DNA of 64,000 nt from Rothia sp. (in: high G+C Gram-positive bacteria) (GTDB taxonomy: Bacteria > Actinomycetota > Actinomycetes > Actinomycetales > Micrococcaceae). The first letter of the stretch is position 1. Each line of letters starts with the position of its first letter. A model generated the notes under the pieces. The model ran no database searches and had not been told where the DNA came from. It was given only the letters and a program-made list of their open reading frames with translations. The stretch is taken from assembly GCF_030540545.1 (NCBI RefSeq), contig NZ_JAUNVZ010000006.1:24730-88729 (forward strand). The letters run 5' to 3'. Of the stretch, positions 53,428-63,256 are shown piece by piece. The position numbers and the translations under genes are program-made.

Positions 53428-55959
53428 CTAGAACAGGCTATCCCCATCAGAAGATAGGGCGGCGGCCTTAGTCAGAGCCGCGAAGTTCGGGCCCAGAGTC
53501 TGAATGGACTGGGTGAGAGTCACACCCGAACCATCACGGGCACCGTGCTCAGTAGGCAGAGTGCGAGAAATACCGCCAAGTGTACCTGCACGAGCCGGAC
53601 CAATACCAACCCATGCGCGCTCCAGCGCGTTCTCACCGGTCAGGAAACGATGCGCCCGCACACCGCCGGTCGCGCGACCCTTCTGCGGGTACTCGGAAAG
53701 CGCCGTAACCTTCACCGACGCCAAACCGTCCTTACCGTCGGTGACGGTCACAATCTCGGCGCGCTCATCGCCCACGGGGGTCACACCCAGAGCAATCACC
53801 GTATCGCCTTCGGAGAGCTTAATGCCGGCAATACCGCCGCCGGAACGACCCTGCGGGCGCACCTTCGACGCGTCAAAAGTCAGCAGCTTAGCATCGCGCG
53901 TAATCAGAGTGATGACATCATCATCCAGATCGCACACCTCGGCGCCGATTACGCTGTCCTTATCCTTGAGCTTAATAATCTCAAACTCAACCTGGTTCAG
54001 CGGATAATCCGGGTTCACGCGCTTAATCACGCCGCCGGCGGTAGCCAAAGCCAGGACCTTCGACAGGGGAGCAAGAGCAATGACACTCTCACCCTTTGCC
54101 AGGGACACCAGTTCGGTAACCTTTACCGCAGCAGCCATATTCGGCGTGCCATTGGGGGTTTCCAGCAGGGCAATATCCATGACCGAAATACGCAGCATTC
54201 GACCGGCTGAGGTTACCGCACCAATCTCACCGCGGGCTGTGGTGGGCACAATCGAGGTGTACACATCATGCTTGAAACGCTTGCCCGGATCAATAAGCTC
54301 CTGGCGCATAGCGGCCCCCGGAGTACGACCGACCAGACCATTAGCGGTCAGCAACACCCAGCAGGGCTCATCGGCAATCTCCAGTGCCAGACCCAGGCTC
54401 TTCTTCGCCTTGGAGGCGCTGGGAGCTGCCGCTTCAATGGCGCTCTGCATATCGTCCTTTGCCTTCAGCACGGTACGACGATCGTCCCCGTACTTCTCGG
54501 CAACCTCTTCCAGCTCATCGGAGACCAGCATGCGCAGAGCCTGATCGGAGTCCAGAATCTCACGCAGCTGAGCGATCTCAGCCAGCAGTTCGGCGTGCTC
54601 ATTTTCCAGTTCAACGCGGGAGAACTTGGTCAGCTGGCGCAGACGCAACTCCAGAATATAGTTCGCCTGAGCCTCGCTGAGCGAAAACTCGTCCATAAGA
54701 GCGGTACGAGCCTGAGCGGTCTGCTCCGAAGCACGAATAATAGCAATGGCGCGGTCAATATTCAGCAGAGCCTTGAGCAGACCCTCCACCAGGTGCAGGC
54801 GGTCCTCACGCTTGGTCAGGCGGAATTGGGTGCGGCGGCGAACCACATCCAGGCGGTGGTCAATGTACACGCGCAGCAGATCCAGCAGACCCAGGGTCTG
54901 CGGCTGACCGTTGACTAGTGCAACATTATTAATGCCGAAGGAGTCCTCAAGAGGAGTGTGCTTATAGAGCGCGGCGAGCACAGCCTGCGGGTTGAAACCG
55001 TTCTTAATTTCAACCACCAGGCGGGTGCCGTTCTTACGGTCGGTCAGATCCACTACATCGGAAATACCGGTGAGCTTCTTGGAATTGACGCCGTCTTTAA
55101 TCTTTTCAATGACCTTTTCCGGGCCGACCATATAGGGCAGCTCGGTAATCACAATGCCCTGCTTGCGGGCTGAAACCTGTTCAATACTGACCTTGGCGCG
55201 GGTCTTAAAGGTGCCGCGACCGGTCTCATAGGCGTCCCTAATACCCTCCAGACCAACGATCGTGCCGCCGGTGGGCAGATCCGGGCCCGGAATGAACTTC
55301 ATAATCTCCTTCAGGTTCGCCTGAGGATTCACGAGCAGGTGGCGGGTTGCCGCGATAACCTCGCGCAGATTATGGGGCGCCATATTGGTTGCCATGCCCA
55401 CCGCAATACCCGTGGTGCCATTAACCAACAGGTTCGGGAAGGCGGCGGGCAGCACCGAGGGCTGCATGAACTGGTTATCGTAGTTGGGCACAAAGTCCAC
55501 CACGTCTTCGTCCAGGTTCGCGGTCAGCGCGGTTGCCGCCGGAGCCATACGCACCTCGGTGTAGCGTGCCGCCGCCGGGCCGTCATCCAGGGAACCGAAG
55601 TTACCGTGACCGTCCACCAGGGGAAGACTCATAGCAAAGGGCTGCGCCATGCGCACCATCGCATCGTAAATAGCGGAGTCGCCGTGCGGGTGCAGTTTAC
55701 CCATGACCTCACCGGTGACGCGCGCACTTTTAACGTGGCCGCGGTCGGGGTAGAGGCGCATATCGTCCATCATGTACAGAATGCGGCGCTGCACGGGCTT
55801 GAGGCCGTCGCGCGCATCCGGCAGGGCGCGGGAGTAAATCACCGAGTAGGAGTATTCCAGGAAGCTGGTTTCCATTTCGGTGGAGACGTCAATATCGACG
55901 ATATTTTCTTCAATATCCACCGGGTAGTCTTCAACGACGGCTTTGGAACGACGCGCCAC
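53428..55959 (-). CDS. parC: DNA topoisomerase IV subunit A (ParC/GyrA family)
   Basis: The DNA-cleaving subunit of the type IIA topoisomerase. The 843 residues start with the winged-helix domain (SYSVIYSRALPDARDGLKPV), include the catalytic Tyr region GPAAARYTEVRMAP, and end with a beta-pinwheel carrying GRSGGGIAGIKL-type repeats. No gyrase-type QRRGGKG box is visible, which fits ParC rather than GyrA. The GTG start has AGGAGAT upstream. It converges with cydDC. Its partner is the parE gene at 35899. Confidence 0.9.
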   Translation of the reverse strand: MARRSKAVVEDYPVDIEENIVDIDVSTEMETSFLEYSYSVIYSRALPDARDGLKPVQRRILYMMDDMRLYPDRGHVKSARVTGEVMGKLHPHGDSAIYDAMVRMAQPFAMSLPLVDGHGNFGSLDDGPAAARYTEVRMAPAATALTANLDEDVVDFVPNYDNQFMQPSVLPAAFPNLLVNGTTGIAVGMATNMAPHNLREVIAATRHLLVNPQANLKEIMKFIPGPDLPTGGTIVGLEGIRDAYETGRGTFKTRAKVSIEQVSARKQGIVITELPYMVGPEKVIEKIKDGVNSKKLTGISDVVDLTDRKNGTRLVVEIKNGFNPQAVLAALYKHTPLEDSFGINNVALVNGQPQTLGLLDLLRVYIDHRLDVVRRRTQFRLTKREDRLHLVEGLLKALLNIDRAIAIIRASEQTAQARTALMDEFSLSEAQANYILELRLRQLTKFSRVELENEHAELLAEIAQLREILDSDQALRMLVSDELEEVAEKYGDDRRTVLKAKDDMQSAIEAAAPSASKAKKSLGLALEIADEPCWVLLTANGLVGRTPGAAMRQELIDPGKRFKHDVYTSIVPTTARGEIGAVTSAGRMLRISVMDIALLETPNGTPNMAAAVKVTELVSLAKGESVIALAPLSKVLALATAGGVIKRVNPDYPLNQVEFEIIKLKDKDSVIGAEVCDLDDDVITLITRDAKLLTFDASKVRPQGRSGGGIAGIKLSEGDTVIALGVTPVGDERAEIVTVTDGKDGLASVKVTALSEYPQKGRATGGVRAHRFLTGENALERAWVGIGPARAGTLGGISRTLPTEHGARDGSGVTLTQSIQTLGPNFAALTKAAALSSDGDSLF

Positions 55960-56176
55960 GAATATCTCCTAGGGTTGGGTGAGCGGGAACGTTCTATATT
56001 CTACCTTAGGGCGTGCGCGCGGCTGGGGAGAGGCCGGGAAATTCGAACGCACACCGCTCCACAGGACTTTTGATGGCTCGCCCCGTCATAATGTGGAGAA
56101 AGAAAGCGCCCAAGTAGCAATGAGGGCGCGAACCAACTAAGGTATAACATAGTAATGCAAGAGAAGGGGCTCTACC

Positions 56177-56761
56177 ATGACCGAATCACCGACCTACCCG
56201 CAGCTGCTCGCCGACATTGAGCGCACCGGATTCTTCCCGGAACTCGTCTACAGCGCTGCCATTGAGGCGCTGTCTGGCCTGGAACCCGAAGCGCACTACG
56301 TGCACCTGGAAACCCACCTGGGCCACAGCGAACTGCACCGCCACGTAACCGTCATGATGCTCGTGGGTAAGGTGCTACTACTGGTACACCTGGATGACCA
56401 GCACCTGGAGCAGGACCGCCACCCGACCGTAGCCCACGTGGTGCTCGGCACCGTGCCTCTGCGCCTGCTGAAGATCAGCTCCGTGGATTATGCCTATGAT
56501 AGCCCGCAGACCTTCTCCGCGTCGGTGGAGCCCAGCGCTATGACCCTGCGCCTGGCGTGGACCGGTGGCGGCATGATGGACTTTATGCCCGCCCAGTGCG
56601 ATGACCCCAAGTGCCGCGCTATTCATGGCTACACGGGTGATATGCACGTGGAAGATTTGAATATTCGTGTCTCCGCCACCGCTGACGGTGCGCCTGCGCT
56701 GGCTTCGGCGCGTGCTTTTGCTCGTGCTCTGCGCGCTAAGCGCCTGCAGCTGGAACTTTAG
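56177..56761 (+). CDS. DUF5998 protein
   Basis: A 194-residue actinobacterial protein without known function. It has a conserved N terminus (LLADIERTGFFPELVYSA), a His-rich middle (THLGHSELHRHVTV) and a C-terminal CDDPKCRAIHGY stretch that could bind metal. It is commonly next to the phosphodiesterase encoded eight bases downstream, as here, so the two are probably one operon. A TATAAC box lies about 40 bases upstream. Confidence 0.82.
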   Translation: MTESPTYPQLLADIERTGFFPELVYSAAIEALSGLEPEAHYVHLETHLGHSELHRHVTVMMLVGKVLLLVHLDDQHLEQDRHPTVAHVVLGTVPLRLLKISSVDYAYDSPQTFSASVEPSAMTLRLAWTGGGMMDFMPAQCDDPKCRAIHGYTGDMHVEDLNIRVSATADGAPALASARAFARALRAKRLQLEL

Positions 56762-56769
56762 GCGAACCT

Positions 56770-58179
56770 ATGGATATTTTTCGCGACCCCGAATTCTTAG
56801 CCTCCCTGGACGCTGTTCAGCCAAAGGTTCTCGGCGCTTTTGCCGCAGATGACCCGCGTGCAGACGCCATGACTCTCAGCGACTACAGCAGCTGGCAGGA
56901 TGCTGCCGGACATGATGTTCCGCCGCCTCCAGCCTACGGTTGCGCAAGTGTTGCCGAGGTGCTCGAATCTGCTGGTTCCCTGGTGGACCACGGTTCTTGT
57001 GAGGGGGCAGCTGACCCCCTGGCACTGGCAGTGGCTCGGGGAATCGATCTCTCCTCGCGCCGCGATATGGGGGGAGTATCGGAGTACCGCCACAGCGCTG
57101 ACGGCTTGAACCTGCGCGCCCGCCTAAACGCCGCCGGAGTGGATAGCACCTTCCGCAGCGTGTGCGTGGTCATGGTAGACGGTCTGGGTGCTGAACTACT
57201 CGACCGATACGGCTCCTACGCACCCTTTCTGAAGAAAGCAAGCAATCTGGGCGTGCTGGATGCTGCCTTCCCCACCACAACCGCCGCCTCCCTGAGCTCT
57301 TTCGGTACCTGCCTGGCGCCGGGAGCCCACGGAATCGTCGGCTATGATGTGCGCAATCCAGCCACCGGTCAGATTATGAATCACCTTTCCGGCTGGCCTC
57401 AAGATATTGACCCGCGCGCCTGGCAGCCGCTGCCTACCGTCATGGAACGCCTGAGCGCTAACCGTCGCGTGGTCACCATTTCCCTAGCAAAATATCGCGG
57501 ATCGGGGCTGACCGAAGCTTCCCTGCGCGGTGGCGAATTTCTGGGGGCTCAGGGCGTCAATGCCCGTATTACTCACGCGGTGGAGCTGTTGAACTCCCGC
57601 ACGCCCACCCTGGTGTACCTCTACTGGCCCGAGCTGGACCAGGCGGGGCATAAATACGGTGCCGGCAGCGAGCAGTGGTTGCAGACACTGCAGGAACTCG
57701 ATAGCTGTCTTAAACGCCTGGCGGGGCGAATTCCCGCATGGGCCGGCCTGCTGCTGACCTCCGATCACGGCATGGTCAATGTCCCCGAATCGGGTCGTAT
57801 GGATATTACCGACCGCACCGAGCTCTGGGAAGATATTGAGCTTTCGGCGGGTGAGCCGCGCGCCGTGCACCTTTACGTTAGGGGCGAGAGCGAGAGTGCC
57901 AAGGCAGAAGCAACAGAGCGTGCCCTGGCACTTTGGGCGGATCGTTTCGGCGATATTGCCTGGGTGCTCGATAGCCGTCAGCTCTGGGAAAAGGGCTATT
58001 TCGGTCCGGTCTCCCTGGGCTGGGCGCGCGAACGCACCGGCGATATTATGGTCTGCGCTCGCGAGGATGTGGCTCTGTACGATATGCGCCATTACAAGCC
58101 CACGGCTCTGCAGATGGTTGGTCAGCACGGTTCTCTGACCGAGGCGGAGCGTAAAATTCCGTTGCTGCTACTGGGCTAA
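56770..58179 (+). CDS. Alkaline phosphatase superfamily nucleotide pyrophosphatase/phosphodiesterase
   Basis: A 469-residue metal-dependent phosphodiesterase-like enzyme. Visible are the first metal site VVMVDGLGAELL, the nucleophile Thr region AAFPTTTAASLSSFG, LYWPELDQAGHKYG and LLTSDHGMVNVP with later metal ligands. The family cleaves nucleotide diphosphates or phosphodiesters; the substrate is unassigned. No signal peptide is apparent, so a cytosolic site is inferred. It shares a probable operon with the DUF5998 gene. Confidence 0.9.
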   Translation: MDIFRDPEFLASLDAVQPKVLGAFAADDPRADAMTLSDYSSWQDAAGHDVPPPPAYGCASVAEVLESAGSLVDHGSCEGAADPLALAVARGIDLSSRRDMGGVSEYRHSADGLNLRARLNAAGVDSTFRSVCVVMVDGLGAELLDRYGSYAPFLKKASNLGVLDAAFPTTTAASLSSFGTCLAPGAHGIVGYDVRNPATGQIMNHLSGWPQDIDPRAWQPLPTVMERLSANRRVVTISLAKYRGSGLTEASLRGGEFLGAQGVNARITHAVELLNSRTPTLVYLYWPELDQAGHKYGAGSEQWLQTLQELDSCLKRLAGRIPAWAGLLLTSDHGMVNVPESGRMDITDRTELWEDIELSAGEPRAVHLYVRGESESAKAEATERALALWADRFGDIAWVLDSRQLWEKGYFGPVSLGWARERTGDIMVCAREDVALYDMRHYKPTALQMVGQHGSLTEAERKIPLLLLG

Positions 58180-58252
58180 ACGTCTCTGGGCTCAGTGTTT
58201 CTGAGAGCAGTGTTTCTACGTTCAGTCGGCAGATACAGCTCGAAATTTAAAG

Positions 58253-58293
58253 ATAAAGGTGGCTCACTACCTCATGTAGTGAGCCACCTTTAT
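58253..58293. terminator. Bidirectional terminator before sepH
   Basis: An 18-bp perfect stem (58253-58270 with 58276-58293; core aaggtggctcacta) with a five-base loop. It lies between the convergent phosphodiesterase and sepH genes. Confidence 0.9.
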
Positions 58294-58314
58294 GCTCTCA
58301 GCACGGCGCGTAAT

Positions 58315-59499
58315 TTACTTACGACCGCCGAAAATAATATCGTCCCACTGGGGCACGCTCTTACGCGCATTCTTCTTAGAAGCGGGCTTGGGAGCCTTTT
58401 CTTCCGCGGGAGCCGGTGCAGCTTCTACCTGCTCAGCCGCACTCTCAGTCTGCGCGCTCTCAGTAACCGGTTCAACGGCGGGCTCAGGCTCTACAGCCTG
58501 TTCGGCGGGTGCCTTAACCTCTTCACGAGCACCCTCAGCTGCGTGGTTCTCAGCGTGAACGGCAGGGGAAGCAATCACGGTCGGCTCTGCGGGCTCTTCA
58601 CCCTGAGCACCACCGTCGAGCAGAACAGCCTCAAAAACTTCCGGTTCCGGCTCGGGCTCCACCACGGGTGCCGGCTTGGATGCGGCACGGGCGCGCTCGA
58701 GCAGCTCAGCCAGCTTGCGCGCATCGGCATTGTGGCTGGGGGAAACGCTCGGGGACACCTCGGATGCCAGGGGCTCGGTCAGGGAGGGCTTCTCACGCTT
58801 GGGAGCTTCCAGGCGAGGACCGCCGGTGGTCAGCAGGGGAGCCTTATGCTCAGCAACCGGGGGTGCCTTCTTCGCGGCAACCGCCACAGCATCCGAGCTA
58901 TTACCCATGAGGAAATATGCGGCCTCATTGGAGGCGTACAAGCCCTGATTTGCCGGGTTGTAGCTCCAGCGCGCCGGGAACATTGCCTCATGCGGCAGCT
59001 TGGGGCGCACACCCTCGGGGAAGTCAATATCAACGCTCACGCGCCACTGGCCGTTCTCCAACTGGCGGGTCTGCCAATCCTGAGCGGCATGCTCAAAACC
59101 GAAACGCTCAGCGATCTCTTCAATGCGCGCAGCCAGGCTCACGGGAATCTGGGTTGCACCCGAGGCGGACTCGCGGTGACCGATCTTCACATTCTGAGCG
59201 GCGGAAATAATGTGGGCGCGCTCAGCCACAATGGGCCACTCGTAGCGGCGCACACGCTCGGTATCCCAACCGGACTCGGCAGCAATTTCTTCGACCGAGG
59301 CGCCCTGGCGCAGGCGGGTCTGAATATCGCGCGGGCCAAAGCTGCCGCCGCTGGTGGTGCGTGCGGTCACGCGTCGAGCCGAGGCGATGCTGGTGCGAAG
59401 CTGCGCATCGATGGGCAGGGCGTAGCGGGTGCCGTCGGCGTTTTCGAGCACCAGGTGCTCGCCGTCGTCGTGTACGCCGAGCAGGCGCAGTTCTAGCAT
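58315..59499 (-). CDS. sepH: Septation protein SepH
   Basis: SepH (DUF3071) binds FtsZ and promotes Z-ring assembly in actinobacteria. The 394-residue protein has the conserved N-terminal domain (LRLLGVHDDGEHLVLEN, FGPRDIQTRLRQGAS with a helix-turn-helix-like segment, SGWDTERVRRYEWPI) and a long, disordered Ala/Glu/Pro-rich C-terminal half ending in basic KKNARKSVPQWDDIIFGG. The ATG follows a strong GGAGG. Confidence 0.93.
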   Translation of the reverse strand: MLELRLLGVHDDGEHLVLENADGTRYALPIDAQLRTSIASARRVTARTTSGGSFGPRDIQTRLRQGASVEEIAAESGWDTERVRRYEWPIVAERAHIISAAQNVKIGHRESASGATQIPVSLAARIEEIAERFGFEHAAQDWQTRQLENGQWRVSVDIDFPEGVRPKLPHEAMFPARWSYNPANQGLYASNEAAYFLMGNSSDAVAVAAKKAPPVAEHKAPLLTTGGPRLEAPKREKPSLTEPLASEVSPSVSPSHNADARKLAELLERARAASKPAPVVEPEPEPEVFEAVLLDGGAQGEEPAEPTVIASPAVHAENHAAEGAREEVKAPAEQAVEPEPAVEPVTESAQTESAAEQVEAAPAPAEEKAPKPASKKNARKSVPQWDDIIFGGRK

Positions 59500-59818
59500 A
59501 GTGACCTCCAGAAGACAGGTACGTGATCCGCATGTGCGGGCATAGTCACTAATAGGTTACTAGCTTTTGCCCTAAAACCCCTAGTTTTCTCTAGGATGAG
59601 GGGCGTATTTTTTAGGTATTGGACCCTTTTATGACGCTCTGAGCGCACAGAGGGCACACTCGATTAGACAAATCGGCGCAGATAGTGAAAAATATCGGGC
59701 ATGTCGTAGTGAAAATTTCGTGCGCGCACCCGGGAATAAACCCGGTGAGTTCACGGTATATGTCATTACCCGATACACAGAAAACGTGGGGCGACCCACA
59801 TAAGATACGGAGCTAAAT
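59500..59818. other. Divergent region between sepH and the DUF4193 gene
   Basis: About 320 bases without a gene. A TAAGAT box (about 59801) just before the DUF4193 start is a candidate -10. A small cctag/ctagg inverted repeat lies near 59580-59597. No operator could be assigned. Confidence 0.5.
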
Positions 59819-60118
59819 TTGGCAACTGATTACGATGCACCCCGCAAGCAGGACGACGAGCAGAGCGAAGAATCGTACGAAGAGCTTAACGCGCGCCGCT
59901 CCGAGATGCAGTCCGGCGCTGTAGACGAGGATGAGAACTCGGCGGCGGAAAGCTTCGAATTGCCCGGTGCTGACCTGTCGAATGAGGAACTGAACGTTGT
60001 TGTGCTCCCGGCACAGGAGGATGAGTTCACCTGCGCATCCTGCTTCCTGGTGCGCCACCGTTCGCAGATCGCTCGCGAAGAGAACGGCCTGCTCTACTGC
60101 GTAGAGTGCGAAGGCTAA
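59819..60118 (+). CDS. DUF4193 protein
   Basis: A 99-residue acidic actinobacterial protein with a C-terminal zinc-ribbon pair: FTCASCFLV and LYCVECEG. The start is a TTG, supported by the family N terminus MATDYDAPR and by ACGGAG upstream. In Mycobacterium tuberculosis a DUF4193 gene (Rv2699c, from memory) lies near dut, matching this location. Function unknown. Confidence 0.88.
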   Translation: MATDYDAPRKQDDEQSEESYEELNARRSEMQSGAVDEDENSAAESFELPGADLSNEELNVVVLPAQEDEFTCASCFLVRHRSQIAREENGLLYCVECEG

Positions 60119-60313
60119 AACACGATAATTTCCCCGGATGTGCACTCGCTGCCCCTCCGGGGATTTTTCTATTCGCAGTTCGTAGAGGCAGTTGAGGAGT
60201 TTGAAAATATCCCTCTCTTTGCACCGTATAGATCCGTTGTGTACCCGTGGAGAACAGCCCTAAAAAGCGTCATCTAGACGCCCTACTAAAGTAGCTTTTA
60301 TCCCTGACTTAGG

Positions 60314-60319
60314 TAGAAT
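60314..60319 (+). promoter_or_regulatory. -10 box of dut; probable leaderless start
   Basis: TAGAAT ends six bases before the dut ATG and no ribosome binding site is present, as for nucS, pncB and the 23258 ABC gene. A good -35 was not found. Confidence 0.55.
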
Positions 60320-60325
60320 AAAACC

Positions 60326-60772
60326 ATGACTAACCCTATTAATGTAACCGTGAAGTTGCTCGACCCCGAGCTGCCCGCCCCCGAGTACGCAAAGCCGGGA
60401 GATGCCGGTGCCGACCTGCGCTCTCGAGTGGATGTTAAGCTTGAACCCGGCGAGCGCATGCTCATCCCCACCGGCGTGGCAATCGCACTGCCGGAAGGTT
60501 TCGTAGGGTTGGTTCACCCGCGCTCTGGCCTGGCGGTCAAGCACGGCATCACCATTGTGAATGCACCCGGCACCATTGACTCCGGCTACCGTGGCGAAAT
60601 CATGATTACCCTGCTGAACACCGACCGTTCCAAGGCGTTCCAGATTAAGCGCGGCGACCGCATTGCTCAGCTGGTGATTCAGCGCTATGAGCAGGCGAAT
60701 TTCATTGCCGTTGAGGAGCTGGACGCGACCGAGCGCGGCACCTCCGGTTTTGGTTCCTCCGGTCTGAAGTAG
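60326..60772 (+). CDS. dut: dUTP diphosphatase
   Basis: Dut hydrolyses dUTP to dUMP, keeping uracil out of DNA and supplying thymidylate synthesis. The 148-residue trimeric-type enzyme has all five motifs, including GDAGADLRS, PRSGLAVKHGI, GTIDSGYRGEI, RGDRIAQLVI and the C-terminal RGTSGFGSSG. It heads the DUF3710-OB-DUF3159 run. Confidence 0.97.
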   Translation: MTNPINVTVKLLDPELPAPEYAKPGDAGADLRSRVDVKLEPGERMLIPTGVAIALPEGFVGLVHPRSGLAVKHGITIVNAPGTIDSGYRGEIMITLLNTDRSKAFQIKRGDRIAQLVIQRYEQANFIAVEELDATERGTSGFGSSGLK

Positions 60773-60793
60773 TACAAGCAATAGGGGAGAAAC

Positions 60794-61669
60794 ATGTTTG
60801 GTTTTGGTAAGAAGAAGGCTCAGCGCGAAGACGCCGAAGCCCGTGAAGATGCAGAAGTACGTGAAGATGCTCAGGCACGCGAAGAGAGCGTAGAAGAAGA
60901 AACTCAGGAGACTGAGGAGAGCCAGCAGGAGCAGGAAAGCCCTACTGAGGCTGATAGCTCCGATACGTCCGACGAGGTTGAAGAGACTGAGTCTGACTCT
61001 GAGGAAAAGGTTCACTACGACCGTTCCTCCGGTCCCTTCGATATTGACGAAATCAAGGAATTGGAAGACTACGCCGATTTGGGCGCGCTGCGCATCCCCC
61101 TGCTGGAGGATATGGATCTGCGCCTGGATCTGGATGAGTCCACCGGCGCCGTGATTGCTGCAACCGTGGTGCGTGAAGGCGCAACCCTGCAGGTGCAGGC
61201 ATTCGCAGCCCCCCGCACCGTCGGCGTATGGGACGGTATCCGTAATGATCTGGCGGACTCCGTGGCATCCCAGGGCGGCACTGTAGAAATCGGCCCGGGC
61301 ACCTTCGGCGTGGAAATGTTTACCCGCATTCCGGCGCTGACTGAGGATGGTCAGCGTGGCGAACGCCTGGCGCGTTTTGTTGGTATTGACGGCCCCCGCT
61401 GGTTCCTGCGCGGCGTGATTTCCGGTAATGCTGTTCTTCCCGATGAGCCCAACCACGACAAGGCTGTGGAGGCCATTGAAGAGGTCTTCCGCACCATTGT
61501 GGTGGACCGAGGCGATGACCCCCGACCGCCGCGTGAGCTGCTGCCCATGCGTGCGCCCGTGGAGCTGCTTGCCGCTCAGGCAGAAGCTCAGGACGAAGAG
61601 CCGCAGGAGGAGGAGCTGCAGCTGCGCCCCATGCCTCGCCGCGGCCCCGAAATTACTGAAATCGGTTAA
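60794..61669 (+). CDS. DUF3710 protein
   Basis: A 291-residue actinobacterial protein. The first ~75 residues are a highly acidic Glu-rich low-complexity stretch with EDAEAREDAE-type repeats. The conserved domain follows (SSGPFDIDEI, LRIPLLEDMDLRLDLDE, RWFLRGVISGNA). Function unknown; it follows dut by 21 bases and overlaps the next gene by one base (TAATG), as in Rv2696c's neighbourhood. Confidence 0.87.
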   Translation: MFGFGKKKAQREDAEAREDAEVREDAQAREESVEEETQETEESQQEQESPTEADSSDTSDEVEETESDSEEKVHYDRSSGPFDIDEIKELEDYADLGALRIPLLEDMDLRLDLDESTGAVIAATVVREGATLQVQAFAAPRTVGVWDGIRNDLADSVASQGGTVEIGPGTFGVEMFTRIPALTEDGQRGERLARFVGIDGPRWFLRGVISGNAVLPDEPNHDKAVEAIEEVFRTIVVDRGDDPRPPRELLPMRAPVELLAAQAEAQDEEPQEEELQLRPMPRRGPEITEIG

Positions 61670-62226
61670 TGCCTGATTTCTTTGATACTCTCGCTACCGC
61701 ACCCTCAACTGTACCGGTTGAGGGTGCGGTACAGGCATACCCGGAACGATTTAAAGTGCGCTTGGCTGGGCGCGTGGATCAGGTGTGGCTTCCGGCGGCG
61801 AACGCTAAGCCCATGTACCGTGCCGAGCTGGTGGTGGAGCGTTCTCGTGCTCTGCCCTGGGCTAGTGCGCTCGCCTGGGCTGGTATGCCCATTGTGGAGC
61901 CCCCGGGTGAGGATTTCGATAGCGCCGAGAGTACCGATACGTCCGCCATTGAGATGGTGGTGCCCAGTGATGAGCTTAAGCAGCTTGCTGCCGCCGGTAA
62001 TGATGTGTTTCCCGAGTTTCCGCCTTTTGATCCGGGTGTGAGAGTGATGCTGCGCTGGCAGGGTCAGAGTCGCGTGCCGGGTGTGGTGGCTGGGTGCGTG
62101 CTGCGCTGCTCGGGTGTGATTTCAACTCGTGGTGGGCAGCCGGTGATGTATAACCCGCGCTATGAGATTGTGCCTCCTGAGAGCCTGAATTTGGACGCAC
62201 ATCTGAGCATGCTGCGCCGAGCTTAG
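61669..62226 (+). CDS. OB-fold-like protein of the dut cluster
   Basis: A 185-residue protein equivalent by position to the OB-fold protein Rv2694c. The C-terminal half (about 115-175) alternates hydrophobic residues as expected for a small beta barrel (RVMLRWQGQSRVPGVVAGCV). The fold is inferred mainly from synteny. Its start overlaps the DUF3710 stop. Confidence 0.72.
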   Translation: MPDFFDTLATAPSTVPVEGAVQAYPERFKVRLAGRVDQVWLPAANAKPMYRAELVVERSRALPWASALAWAGMPIVEPPGEDFDSAESTDTSAIEMVVPSDELKQLAAAGNDVFPEFPPFDPGVRVMLRWQGQSRVPGVVAGCVLRCSGVISTRGGQPVMYNPRYEIVPPESLNLDAHLSMLRRA

Positions 62227-62272
62227 AGGCTTCAACGGATACACCGGTGATGACGAATTTTCAAGGAACATA

Positions 62273-63034
62273 ATGGACGATAAGAGACCGGATATGAGCG
62301 AGCAGACCGAGACTACGATGAGCCCGGAGGATAGTGCCGAAGCTGCCGAGACTGCCGAATCGAGCGAGATTCAGGCACCTTCGCTGAGTGAATCTCTGGC
62401 GGCGAGTATGGGCGCGAATATGCGTTATACCGCCAGCGGTCAGGTGGATGTGCTGCACGCTATGGGTGGTGTGCGTGGCATGGCTGAGTCTGTACTGCCT
62501 TCTTTGGCGTTCCTGGTGATTTTTACGTTCTTGAAGGATATGAACCTGGGGTTGATTATTTCTCTGGGTTTGGCGGCGGTATTTTCTATTGCGCGTCTGC
62601 TGCAGCGTTCTAAGCTGATTCCTGCGCTCTCGGGTCTGATTGGTGTGGGCATTTGTGCCTTTGCCGCGTACCGGACCGGTAGCGCCGAGAACTATTACCT
62701 GCCGGGTTTTTGGACTAATGCTGCCTATGCTGCGGTGCTGATTCTCTCGATTCTGGCGCGTTACCCGCTGATGGGTTTCGTTTTTGGGTTTATTCGTACC
62801 GAGACGAGCAGTTGGCGTAAGGATCCGCTGCGTTTGCGTGCCTATACTGTGGCGACGTGGATTGTGACGGGCATGTTTGTGGTGCGTCTTGCGGTGCAGT
62901 TGCCGCTGTATTTTGCGGGTGCTACGGAGGCGCTGGGCGCTACGCGTCTGCTGATGGGCTTGCCGCTGTACGCGTTGACGCTGTGGTTGGCGTGGCGTGT
63001 ATCGGCGTCTGTGCCGTCATCTGAGGCTGAGTAG
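62273..63034 (+). CDS. DUF3159 membrane protein
   Basis: A 253-residue protein with an acidic cytosolic N terminus (about 55 residues) and five or six membrane spans. Conserved family segments include GGVRGMAESVLPSLAFLV and YPLMGFVFGFI. Function unknown; the gene sits between the OB-fold protein and the TrkA genes in many actinobacteria. The ATG has AAGGA upstream and a terminator follows. Confidence 0.86.
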   Translation: MDDKRPDMSEQTETTMSPEDSAEAAETAESSEIQAPSLSESLAASMGANMRYTASGQVDVLHAMGGVRGMAESVLPSLAFLVIFTFLKDMNLGLIISLGLAAVFSIARLLQRSKLIPALSGLIGVGICAFAAYRTGSAENYYLPGFWTNAAYAAVLILSILARYPLMGFVFGFIRTETSSWRKDPLRLRAYTVATWIVTGMFVVRLAVQLPLYFAGATEALGATRLLMGLPLYALTLWLAWRVSASVPSSEAE

Positions 63035-63042
63035 TCACTAGA

Positions 63043-63080
63043 AGTCGGGCTGGTAGGTTCACTACCAGCTCGACTTTTTG
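63043..63080 (+). terminator. Terminator after the DUF3159 gene
   Basis: agtcgggctggtag (63043-63056) pairs with ctaccagctcgact (63062-63075), with one mismatch, and runs into TTTTTG. Confidence 0.92.
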
Positions 63081-63175
63081 TTTATGGGTGTACTACAGAG
63101 GCTCATCCCATCCTTAGTTCCCTCAGGGACTGCATCTGCTTTGAAGCCAGCCATCTCGAGAAGCGGAGCAGGGGA

Positions 63176-63256
63176 GAGAGAAGGGTTGAGCGCTATTAGC
63201 TGGGCATTCGCGCCCCCAGCGCGGAGGACCAGGTCGTGCGCGAACGCCCTTCTCTC
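63176..63256. repeat. Family B intergenic element, copy 2
   Basis: A 10-bp outer stem (gagagaaggg with cccttctctc, 63176-63185 and 63247-63256) encloses TTGAGCGCTATTAG, CTGG/CCAG (63200-63203 with 63229-63232) and GTCGTGCGCGA. The internal strands match copy 1 at 20173-20262, while the outer stem sequence is unrelated. CTCGTACCGCGA (63254-63265) overlaps its right end. It lies between the convergent DUF3159 and trkA genes. Confidence 0.8.
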